Shown in pieces: positions 1-5,145 of a stretch of 10,972 nt of DNA. Origin of the DNA: an uncultured Agathobaculum sp. Lineage in GTDB: Bacteria > Bacillota > Clostridia > Oscillospirales > Butyricicoccaceae. The translations under genes and the position numbers were made by a program. The stretch spans positions 1 through 10,972 of the forward strand of contig CAKSVR010000065.1 of NCBI GenBank assembly GCA_934504345.1, in the 5' to 3' direction. Each line of letters opens with the position of its first letter. The first letter of the stretch is position 1. The notes under the pieces are model-generated. The model was given only the letters and a program-made list of their open reading frames with translations. It made no database searches and had not been told where the DNA came from.

Positions 1-2
1 AC

Positions 3-77
3 GGCAAATTCTATTTAATGCGCGCTGCCGCGCGATATGATGAAATTGGTTCAATACCGACTTTTTTGACAAACTGA
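3..77 (+). CDS. C-terminal end of an unidentified protein (partial)
   Basis: An open frame enters from the left edge and runs 24 codons to a TGA at 75-77. The visible peptide begins GKFYLMRAAARYDE and ends IGSIPTFLTN. The stop codon touches the foot of a strong hairpin terminator whose T-run faces right, which is what the end of a real + strand gene would look like. I do not recognise the family from this fragment. The alternative is that the gene ends further left and this frame is open by chance. Confidence 0.4.
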   Translation, partial: GKFYLMRAAARYDEIGSIPTFLTN

Positions 78-107
78 AACGAGAGGTCTTTTGACCTCTC
101 GTTTTTT
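77..107 (+). terminator. Rho-independent terminator of the gene entering from the left
   Basis: GAGAGGTC (81-88) pairs with GACCTCTC (93-100) around a TTTT loop, and the stem can extend outwards to 77/104. A T-run at 102-107 follows on the + strand. Read on the - strand the tail is only GTTTCAGTTT, so it may also stop amidase transcripts, less efficiently. It sits 10 bases past the amidase stop codon and probably serves both converging genes. Confidence 0.8.
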
Positions 108-110
108 CGT

Positions 111-683
111 TTAGTACGGCTCGAAATCGAAATACGCGAGCAGACCGTTATAAATGCCCTGTGCAAAGCCGAACGGATCATTTTCCAGCTTCATCGCATC
201 GGAAGCGTTCGTCAGATACGCCAGCTCGACCAAAATCGCGGGCATCCGGGTGCGCCGCAGCACATACAGGCTCGGCCGGATACGCACGCCGTTATCCCGC
301 GTGCCAACACGGTTCACGATGCTGGTCAGAACGTGCCGGGCCAGCCAGTATGCCTGCGAGCTGTCCTGATAGACATACACCTCGGTGCCGTTGACAGCCG
401 GATTCGTGTTCGCGTTGCAGTGGATGCTGATGAAGTAATCGGCGGGCCATTCGTTCGCCAGCCGCACGCGCTCGGCAAGGCTGGTAGCGTTGCTCGTGCC
501 GAGGATCTCATCGGGCGTATTGCGGCTCAGCCGCACCTCGAAGCGCGGGTCGGCGCGGAGCAGGTCGGCCAGATACACGCCGACCGCATAGGTCACATCC
601 TGCTCGAGCAGTCCGTTTCCCTCCGCGCCGGTGTTGGGCCCGCTCGGATTGTGTCCCTGATCGACAAAAATCTTGATCGCCAA
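111..683 (-). CDS. N-acetylmuramoyl-L-alanine amidase (Amidase_3 family), no signal peptide
   Basis: Zinc-dependent amidase of 190 residues that cuts the bond between N-acetylmuramic acid and L-alanine in peptidoglycan. The family zinc and catalytic residues are all visible: His11 in DQGHNP, Glu27 in LLEQD, His88 in SIHCNAN and the catalytic Glu153 in VELAYLTN. The catalytic domain fills the whole protein; there is no signal peptide, membrane anchor, SH3 or SPOR wall-binding domain. The start is TTG at 683, chosen because GGAGGTGA lies 5 bases upstream and the hydrolase fold begins at residue 3 (IKIFVDQGH). Without an export signal it would act in the cytoplasm or mother cell, be released by lysis, or be phage-derived; no phage genes are near. 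A CwlD-like cortex role is possible but CwlD normally has an N-terminal signal. It is divergent from the alr operon. Family assignment is firm; physiological role is not. Confidence 0.92.
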   Translation of the reverse strand: MAIKIFVDQGHNPSGPNTGAEGNGLLEQDVTYAVGVYLADLLRADPRFEVRLSRNTPDEILGTSNATSLAERVRLANEWPADYFISIHCNANTNPAVNGTEVYVYQDSSQAYWLARHVLTSIVNRVGTRDNGVRIRPSLYVLRRTRMPAILVELAYLTNASDAMKLENDPFGFAQGIYNGLLAYFDFEPY

Positions 684-735
684 GTTCTCACCTCCTCATG
701 TCAGCTTATGCGGCGGTGCGGCGGAATGCCCGTGC

Positions 736-764
736 TTGACGATGGAGAACCGCCGTGTTATGCT
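736..764 (+). promoter_or_regulatory. Sigma-A-type promoter of the LURP-nnrD-gerS-alr operon
   Basis: TTGACG (736-741), a 17-base spacer, then TATGCT (759-764). Transcription would start near 771, leaving a very short leader of about 18 bases that begins almost at the ribosome binding site AAAGGAGGAG (771-780) of the first gene. The spacing is ideal and the -35 has five of six consensus bases. Not tested against other sites in the 105-base divergent gap. Confidence 0.6.
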
Positions 765-788
765 GTAAGAAAAGGAGGAGGGACAGCT

Positions 789-1277
789 ATGAAACTGTGC
801 ATCAAACAGAAAATCTTTTCGTGGGTAGATCGCTTCACCGTGTTTGATGAAACCGGCGCGGACAAATACTACGTCGAGGGCGAATTTTTCTCGTGGGGAA
901 AGAAGCTGCACGTTACCGACCTGACCGGCCGGGAAACTGCATTCATCCAGCAGAAGGTGTTCAGCATGATGCCGCGCTTCTTTGTGTACATAGACGGCGT
1001 GGAGCGTGCCGAGATCGTCAAGCGGTTTACGTTTTTCTTCGAAAAGTACGAGATAGAGGGGCTTGACTGGACGATCGAGGGCGATTTCTGGGCGCATGAA
1101 TACCATATCACGCAGAATGGCCGCGAGGTCGTGTCCATCCGCAAGGAATGGTTCACATGGGGCGACTGCTACGCGCTGGACATCGCAGATCCGGCGGATG
1201 AGATGCTTGCGCTGGCGGTCGTGCTGGCTGTCGATGCGGTACACGCACAGGCGAACGCGGCTGCGGCACAGCACTGA
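789..1277 (+). CDS. LURP-one-related (YxjI-like) protein
   Basis: A 162-residue protein of the LURP-one-related family (tubby/phospholipid-scramblase-like fold). The signature is the run of short beta strands with repeated aromatic turns: KQKIFSWVDRF (6-16), YVEGEFFSWGKKLHV, FIQQKVFSMMPRFFVYI, the central YEIEGLDWTIEGDFWAHEY, and REWFTWGDCYALDIAD-like strands before a C-terminal helix rich in Ala and Val. That is nearly the full family length, with no signal peptide or membrane segment beyond the final hydrophobic helix. The start at 789 is set by AAAGGAGGAG 8 bases upstream; the frame continues open to the left but only across the antisense of the amidase. The biochemical function of bacterial members is unknown; membrane or lipid association is inferred from the fold. 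It is first gene of the operon, 11 bases before nnrD. Confidence 0.85.
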   Translation: MKLCIKQKIFSWVDRFTVFDETGADKYYVEGEFFSWGKKLHVTDLTGRETAFIQQKVFSMMPRFFVYIDGVERAEIVKRFTFFFEKYEIEGLDWTIEGDFWAHEYHITQNGREVVSIRKEWFTWGDCYALDIADPADEMLALAVVLAVDAVHAQANAAAAQH

Positions 1278-1288
1278 GAGGGAACGAC

Positions 1289-2155
1289 ATGACAGAGATA
1301 AACCAGGATTTTGTGGACAGCGTACTGCATCCGCGTGCGCCGGAAACCAATAAAAACGACTACGGCCGCATCCTGTGCGTGTGCGGCTCGGCGGGATATA
1401 CAGGCGCGGCGTATTTCTCCGCGCAGGGCGCGGTACGCATGGGCAGCGGCATCGTGACATTGGCGACACCCGAGGGCGCATGGCCGGTGCTGGCAGTCAA
1501 GCTGAACGAACCGGTCGTGCGGCCCATGCCGCAGGAGGAAAACGGACTGTTCTCCATCGAGGCGCTGCCCAAGCTGCTCGCGCTTGCCGAAAAGGCGGAT
1601 GCACTGCTCATCGGCTGCGGGCTGGGCCGCTCGGATACGCTGACCGAGATCGTCTGTACGCTGCTCGAAAAGGCAGCGTGTCAGATCGTACTCGATGCGG
1701 ACGGCATAAATGCCATCACGGCGCATAAGGATATACTGCGGCGGACGGCAAAGCCGGTCGTGCTCACGCCGCATGCGGGCGAGTTCGCGCGGCTCAGCGG
1801 CAAGCCGGATGCGGATGCCGAGGATGCGGCGCGCTTTGCACAGGAATACCGCTGCGTGGTGCTCTACAAGGGACACCGCACGCGTATTTTCACGCCGGAC
1901 GGCGCGGCGTACCGCAATACCTCGGGCAATCCGGGCATGGCAAAGGGCGGCAGCGGCGATGTGCTGGCGGGTATGCTCGTATCGCTGTGCGGACAGGGCA
2001 TCGAGGCCGTTTCGGCGGCGTGTGCGGCGGCATGGCTGCACGGCAGAGCCGGCGACAGGGCCGCGAATGCGCTCAGCGAGTACGGCATGACACCGAGCGA
2101 TATGCTGGCGCAGCTGCCGCTGCTGCTGAAACGCTACAATTCAAGGGAGTGGTGA
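1289..2155 (+). CDS. nnrD: ADP-dependent (S)-NAD(P)H-hydrate dehydratase
   Basis: A 288-residue ribokinase-fold enzyme that dehydrates the hydrated cofactors NADHX and NADPHX back to NAD(P)H using ADP, a metabolite-repair step in the cytoplasm. Both family signatures are intact: VLTPHAGEFARL (158-169) and GNPGMAKGGSGDVLAG (213-228), with Asp224 in the position of the catalytic base. DADGINA marks the central strand. It matches the stand-alone C-terminal half of the YjeF fusion; the epimerase half (NnrE) is absent here and must be elsewhere if present. Start at 1289 has GAGAGGGA about 6 bases upstream. It is followed after a single base by the lipoprotein frame, so the two are probably translationally coupled. 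A nnrD-lipoprotein-alr order is familiar in Bacillota next to the acpS-alr region. Confidence 0.93.
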   Translation: MTEINQDFVDSVLHPRAPETNKNDYGRILCVCGSAGYTGAAYFSAQGAVRMGSGIVTLATPEGAWPVLAVKLNEPVVRPMPQEENGLFSIEALPKLLALAEKADALLIGCGLGRSDTLTEIVCTLLEKAACQIVLDADGINAITAHKDILRRTAKPVVLTPHAGEFARLSGKPDADAEDAARFAQEYRCVVLYKGHRTRIFTPDGAAYRNTSGNPGMAKGGSGDVLAGMLVSLCGQGIEAVSAACAAAWLHGRAGDRAANALSEYGMTPSDMLAQLPLLLKRYNSREW

Positions 2156-2159
2156 TCTG
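2143..2159 (+). promoter_or_regulatory. Ribosome binding site that selects a CTG start codon
   Basis: AAGGGAG (2143-2149) lies 7 bases before CTG at 2157. In that reading frame there is a TGA at 2127-2129 and no ATG, GTG or TTG between it and the sequence coding the signal peptide, so CTG (or less likely the ATT at 2139) is the only start that keeps the lipobox. The next conventional start, GTG 2238, would remove the whole export signal. Confidence 0.55.
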
Positions 2160-2723
2160 AACAGATGGCTGTGTGGTCTGGCGGCGCTTGTTCTGCTCTG
2201 CGGCTGCGGCCGTTCGGCGGAACAGAGCGCGGAGGATGTGCGTGTGCATTTTGCGGCGCTGGACAGCTGTACGGCGCATTTGAAAATAATTTCGGATCTT
2301 GACGAATCCGTACTGGAATTTGAAAGCGACTATGTCTATAATAGAGAGGACAGCGATTCTTTTATGCTGACCGCGCCGGAGTCGGTCGCGGGTATCGGCG
2401 GGCGCATCTCGGGTGAAGAGAACGGCGCATTCACGCTGCAATACAACGATCTGCAGCTGGATGACATCGCGCCGCGCAGCACCGGCATGACACCGGCAGA
2501 CGGCTGGTTCTGTCTGCTGAATGATCTGCGGTATCATACGCCCGCACAGATATGGAGCGAGCACACGAACGGCGAGAGTCTGCTCGTGCTGCGCTACGAG
2601 AACGCGGAGGACGATACAGCAAAGCAGGTATGGCTGCGGCAGAGCGACTTGCAGCCGGTCTGCGCTGAGCTGTATGAGGAGGGCAGACTGGTGCTCACCA
2701 TACAGGTGGAATCCTGTCAGTAA
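2157..2723 (+). CDS. GerS/YdcC-like lipoprotein (LolA-like fold)
   Basis: A 188-residue predicted lipoprotein. From the CTG start the protein reads (M)NRWLCGLAALVLLCGCG: a short positive N-terminus, a hydrophobic stretch and the lipobox LCG-Cys17, so it should be lipidated and held on the outer face of the membrane. The mature part (VRVHFAALDSCTAHLKI, then repeated short beta strands, ending LVLTIQVESCQ) has the look of the LolA/YdcC-like proteins encoded directly before alr in sporeformers. In C. difficile the equivalent gene, gerS, is co-transcribed with alr2 and is needed for spore cortex modification and germination. That role here is inference from position and size. It overlaps no gene: 1 base after nnrD, 43 bases before alr. 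Confidence is high that the frame is real, moderate for the family, and lower for the start codon. Confidence 0.75.
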   Translation: MNRWLCGLAALVLLCGCGRSAEQSAEDVRVHFAALDSCTAHLKIISDLDESVLEFESDYVYNREDSDSFMLTAPESVAGIGGRISGEENGAFTLQYNDLQLDDIAPRSTGMTPADGWFCLLNDLRYHTPAQIWSEHTNGESLLVLRYENAEDDTAKQVWLRQSDLQPVCAELYEEGRLVLTIQVESCQ

Positions 2724-2728
2724 AAAGG

Positions 2729-2747
2729 GAGCGGCGCACAGCCGCTC
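2729..2747 (+). promoter_or_regulatory. Intercistronic hairpin between the lipoprotein gene and alr
   Basis: GAGCGGC (2729-2735) pairs with GCCGCTC (2741-2747) around a GCACA loop, just after the lipoprotein stop codon and before the alr ribosome binding site. It is followed by TGTTGG rather than a T-run, so it is unlikely to terminate fully. It could protect or partly attenuate the message between the two genes. Confidence 0.4.
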
Positions 2748-2766
2748 TGTTGGAGTGACGAAAATA

Positions 2767-3885
2767 ATGGAAGCAAATCAACACCGCACCTGGGCGGAGA
2801 TCGACCTCGGTGCGATCGAGCATAACTATCGCGTGATCTGCGAGCAGGCGCAGGCGCCTGTGCTGTGCGTTGTCAAGGCGGATGCCTACGGCCACGGTGC
2901 GGTTCGGGTCGCGAAGCGGCTGGAGCAGATGGATGCACCGTATTTTGCGGTAGCGACCATCCCGGAGGGCGTGGAGCTGCGCGAGGCGGGTATCGAAACG
3001 CCTATCCTCATCCTTGGCTATGTGGATGAGCATGATATGGACACGGCGGCGCAGTACGGCATCACCGTGCCGGTGTACGACCGCGAAACCGCAGAGCTTA
3101 TCAGCGCAGCGGCTGTCCGCACGGGCAAGCCCGTTACCGTACATTACAAGCTGGATACCGGCATGACACGCCTCGGCTTTCCGTCGTGGGAGTGTGAACA
3201 GACGGTGCAGGACATTCTGGCGTGCGCCAAGCTGCCGGGTCTTATCAGCGAGGGCATTTTCACGCACTTTGCGGTGGCCGATGTGCCCTCGGGCGAGGCG
3301 TACACGGAATTGCAGTACAAGCGCTTCTCGGATGTCTGCGAGGGTCTGCAAGAGGCCGGTCTTGACCTGCCGCTGCGCCACTGTGCGAACAGCGGTGCCA
3401 TCCAGAGCTACGAGAAGATGCATTGCACGATGACCCGTGCGGGCATCATCCTGTACGGCTATCGCCCGGATGCCTCCGTGCCGCCGGTGCTCGACCTCAA
3501 GCCCGCGATGACGGTCAAGGCGCGTGTGGTACAGGTGCGCGATATTCCGGCGAACACGACCATCAGCTATGGCCGCACGTTCGAAACCGCCGAGCCGACC
3601 CATATGGCTGTTATTTCGATGGGCTACGCAGACGGTTATCTGCGTACGGGCTCGGGCAAGGCCCATGTGCTGCTCGGCGGCGTGAAAGCGCCGGTTCTCG
3701 GCCGCATTTGTATGGATATGTGCATGGTGCGCGTACCGGAGGGCGCGGACGTACATCGCGGTGATGAAGTGACCGTGTTCGGCCCGGAGGGCTGGACGGC
3801 GGAGGATGCCGCCGAGGCCGCAGGCACCATCTCGTATGAGGTGCTGTGCGCCGTGAGCCGCCGCGTACCGAGATTCTATCGGTAA
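2767..3885 (+). CDS. alr: Alanine racemase
   Basis: A 372-residue PLP-dependent enzyme that interconverts L- and D-alanine, supplying D-alanine for peptidoglycan. Lys37 in VVKADAYGHG is the cofactor Schiff-base lysine. Tyr268 in ISYGR corresponds by spacing to the catalytic tyrosine of Bacillus Alr, and GYADGYLR (286-293) and GRICMDMCMV are the other C-terminal signatures. Length is typical, with N-terminal TIM barrel (about 1-235) and C-terminal beta domain. I chose ATG 2767 because the family begins right at HRTWAEIDLGAIEHN; GGAG at 2752-2755 is 11 bases away, slightly long. GTG 2755 is in frame but has no ribosome binding site. In sporeformers alanine racemase can also tune spore germination by alanine. 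It ends the operon, followed by a strong terminator. D-alanine ligase or other wall genes are not in the window. Confidence 0.97.
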   Translation: MEANQHRTWAEIDLGAIEHNYRVICEQAQAPVLCVVKADAYGHGAVRVAKRLEQMDAPYFAVATIPEGVELREAGIETPILILGYVDEHDMDTAAQYGITVPVYDRETAELISAAAVRTGKPVTVHYKLDTGMTRLGFPSWECEQTVQDILACAKLPGLISEGIFTHFAVADVPSGEAYTELQYKRFSDVCEGLQEAGLDLPLRHCANSGAIQSYEKMHCTMTRAGIILYGYRPDASVPPVLDLKPAMTVKARVVQVRDIPANTTISYGRTFETAEPTHMAVISMGYADGYLRTGSGKAHVLLGGVKAPVLGRICMDMCMVRVPEGADVHRGDEVTVFGPEGWTAEDAAEAAGTISYEVLCAVSRRVPRFYR

Positions 3886-3911
3886 ATTTTTCATGCTGTG
3901 TGCATAGGATG

Positions 3912-3940
3912 AAGCGAGGGAAGTGTTTCCCTCGCTTTTC
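3912..3940 (+). terminator. Rho-independent terminator after alr
   Basis: AAGCGAGGGAA (3912-3922) pairs perfectly with TTCCCTCGCTT (3927-3937) across a GTGT loop, followed by TTC. It lies 26 bases after the alr stop and separates the operon from mazF. Confidence 0.85.
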
Positions 3941-4025
3941 TGCATCGTGCAGTTATATTTTCGTGTGACACGGGGAAAATAGGATTGCGGAAACGCAAAT
4001 CTATTTCATCGGAGTGTGAACCAAA

Positions 4026-4388
4026 GTGGACAGCAATATCAAACGAGGCGATATTTACTATGCCGATCTCAGTCCGGTGGTTGGCAGTGAGCAGGGCGGC
4101 ATCCGTCCGGTGCTGATCGTGCAGAACAATGTCGGCAACCGATACAGCCCGACCGTGATCGCCGCCGCTATTACATCGCAGATCAACAAGGCGAAGATGC
4201 CGACGCATATCACGGTCGGTGCGCCGAACTATGGGCTGACAAAGGATTCCATCATCCTGACCGAGCAGATCCGCACGCTGGATAAGCGCCGTCTGCGCGA
4301 AAAGATGGGCTCGCTGGACGAAAAAGCCATGCGGCACGTTGACGAAGCGCTGGCGGTCAGCTTCGGTCTGGGGTCGGTACAGGGGTAA
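4026..4388 (+). CDS. mazF: MazF/EndoA-type endoribonuclease toxin without adjacent antitoxin
   Basis: A 120-residue protein closely matching the Bacillus MazF (EndoA) type of sequence-specific mRNA endonuclease. The start of the fold, IKRGDIYYADLSPVVGSEQG, is highly conserved; Arg27 and Thr50, which by offset correspond to catalytic Arg25 and Thr48 of B. subtilis MazF, are both present, so it should be active. It begins at GTG 4026, with GGAG at 4011-4014 eleven bases upstream; no in-frame ATG fits the fold. In Bacillus the EndoAI antitoxin is encoded between alr and this gene, but here the 140 bases between alr and mazF contain only a terminator and leader, and nothing resembling a ribbon-helix-helix antitoxin follows. 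A weak hairpin TTGCG-GAAA-CGCAA (3985-3998) lies in the leader. I see no convincing promoter. The antitoxin may be elsewhere, or the protein may be controlled differently. Confidence 0.95.
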   Translation: MDSNIKRGDIYYADLSPVVGSEQGGIRPVLIVQNNVGNRYSPTVIAAAITSQINKAKMPTHITVGAPNYGLTKDSIILTEQIRTLDKRRLREKMGSLDEKAMRHVDEALAVSFGLGSVQG

Positions 4389-4406
4389 GCCGTATACCGG
4401 CATGAG

Positions 4407-4446
4407 AAAGCGCATATCCTTTTTACAGGGTATGCGCTTTTTGTGT
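4407..4446 (+). terminator. Rho-independent terminator after mazF
   Basis: AAAGCGCATA (4407-4416) pairs with TATGCGCTTT (4431-4440), extended inward by TCCT/AGGG, around a short T-rich loop. The downstream arm ends in TTT and continues TTGTGTTT. It lies 18 bases past the mazF stop codon. Confidence 0.85.
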
Positions 4447-4458
4447 TTCAAATTTTGA

Positions 4459-4628
4459 TTTGTGAAGCTGTTCTCCGGTGCACACGAGTTGCGAAGCAAT
4501 ACGCCGTTGCCGGGCTGGGGAGTTTCGCCGCTTGCGAGCGGCGGGAACGGTTTCCAAAAGGATAGACACCCCCTACGGTGGTTTCTATCCTCTTGGGACT
4601 CCATCTTCCGCCCTTTTTGGGATACCTC
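4459..4628 (-). repeat. Repeat arm A (inverted copy)
   Basis: Read on the - strand this arm runs GAGGTATCCC..., GGAGTCCC, a long hairpin (4554-4596), a second hairpin CGCCGCT-CGCA-AGCGGCG (4526-4543), the block CCCGGCAACGGCGTA, a small hairpin TTGC-TTC-GCAA (4489-4499), and ends GCACCGGAGAACAG. The long hairpin has 13-base arms (CCAAGAGGATAGA with TCTATCCTTTTGG, one G-T pair) identical to those in arm B, and a conserved GTA near its tip. Confidence 0.65.
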
Positions 4629-4630
4629 GG

Positions 4631-4880
4631 AGCGACGGAACGTTCCGTTCCTACTTAGAGGTGGGACCGAAAAAGGAGAACGGCAGTACCGCTACCAGCT
4701 CGTAGGCCGCAAAGCGCCATTCCTCCCTCGGCTACGCTCAAGCCGTTAGAGCTCTGCTGCACCCAGTTACGCAAAATCAGTGCAATCTGCCGTGACCACG
4801 CCGCGACAACGCGGAAAACGGAAGCCGATACCGTTCCTATATGCGAGTTACTTATGAAGTAGGGCCGTAAGGCCCGTTCG
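4631..4880. other. Centre of the repeat element, non-coding
   Basis: Between the two arms lies about 250 bases with no gene I can support. It holds a perfect 14-base palindrome ACGGAACGTTCCGT (4635-4648), and the hairpins CGGCT/AGCCG (4729-4745), CCGCG-ACAA-CGCGG (4801-4814) and GGGCC-GTAA-GGCCC (4862-4875). None is followed by a T-run. The concentration of short perfect stems would suit a folded RNA, but no promoter is evident. Confidence 0.4.
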
Positions 4881-5046
4881 CGAGGTCGCCTAAAGGGAAA
4901 GTTGGAGTCCCAAGAGGATAGAAAACCGTAGGTTGTCTATCCTTTTGGCCCCGCGCGGGAGCGCCGTTCTCCCGCCGTCCGCAGACGGCGAAATCCCCGC
5001 CCGGCAACGGCGTATCGCTCACGCGACTCGTGGGCACCAGAGAACG
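4881..5046 (+). repeat. Repeat arm B
   Basis: Inverted homologue of arm A. In order: CGAGGTCGCC, GGAGTCCC, the long hairpin (4910-4948) with the same 13-base arms as in A but a shorter inner stem, an inserted GC-rich piece CCCCGCGCGGGA (about 4950-4961), hairpin CGCCGTC-CGCA-GACGGCG (4973-4990), the block CCCGGCAACGGCGTA, hairpin TCGC-TCAC-GCGA (5015-5026), and GCACCAGAGAACGG. Confidence 0.65.
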
Positions 5047-5125
5047 GATGCCGAGGAATGGGCTGCCGCCCGGCTGCGGCGTTGCGCTCACGCGCCTCGC
5101 GTGCACCGGAGAACAGATTCACAAT
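5047..5125 (+). repeat. Partial repeat unit C, direct copy of the end of arm B
   Basis: Repeats the distal part of arm B in the same orientation: GCCCGGCTGCGGCGTTG, hairpin GCGC-TCAC-GCGC (5084-5095) and GCACCGGAGAACAG. Its last 30 bases are the partner of the left terminal inverted repeat. The long hairpin and the CGCA-loop hairpin of A and B are absent here. Confidence 0.6.
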
Positions 5126-5145
5126 CCATCGAAAGGAGAACCGCC

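Larger units (their letters stand above)
4459..5125. repeat. Composite non-coding repeat element with 30-bp terminal inverted repeats (MITE-like)
   Basis: The stretch between the mazF terminator and the next gene is one structured unit. Bases 4459-4488 and the reverse complement of 5096-5125 agree at 27 of 30 positions, with the core CTGTTCTCCGGTGCAC identical. Inside, arm A (4459-4628) and arm B (4881-5046) are inverted homologues, and a third partial unit C (5047-5125) repeats the end of B directly. Hairpins recur in each copy and their stems change in a compensated way. There is no transposase, no convincing ribosome binding site plus start for the open frames across it, and no clear target-site duplication. 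It could be a non-autonomous mobile element, a dispersed structured repeat, or a non-coding RNA locus. It ends 8 bases before the ribosome binding site of the next gene. Confidence 0.6.

Noticed and set aside
111..683. Prophage endolysin
   Set aside because: The lack of a signal peptide would fit, but there is no holin, tail or other phage gene near it; neighbours are chromosomal housekeeping genes.
333..788. Leftward extension of the LURP-one frame
   Set aside because: It lies antisense to the well-supported amidase gene, and the family domain begins just after ATG 789 with its own ribosome binding site.
2729..2747. Full terminator between the lipoprotein gene and alr
   Set aside because: The hairpin is followed by TGTTGG rather than a T-run, and no promoter for alr is visible after it, so alr probably depends on read-through.
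4462..4749. Open frames of 75-95 codons across repeat arm A and the centre
   Set aside because: No convincing ribosome binding site with start, biased Arg/Ala/Gly peptides in several frames at once, and the sequence is better explained by conserved hairpins in inverted repeats.
4852..5106. Open frames in arms B and C, and the leftward extension of the 5146 gene
   Set aside because: The extension runs through the repeat with no ribosome binding site, while ATG 5146 has a strong one. The - strand frame is the repeat's antisense.
4459..5125. CRISPR array
   Set aside because: The repeats are long, few, inverted and diverged, with no regular spacers and no cas genes.
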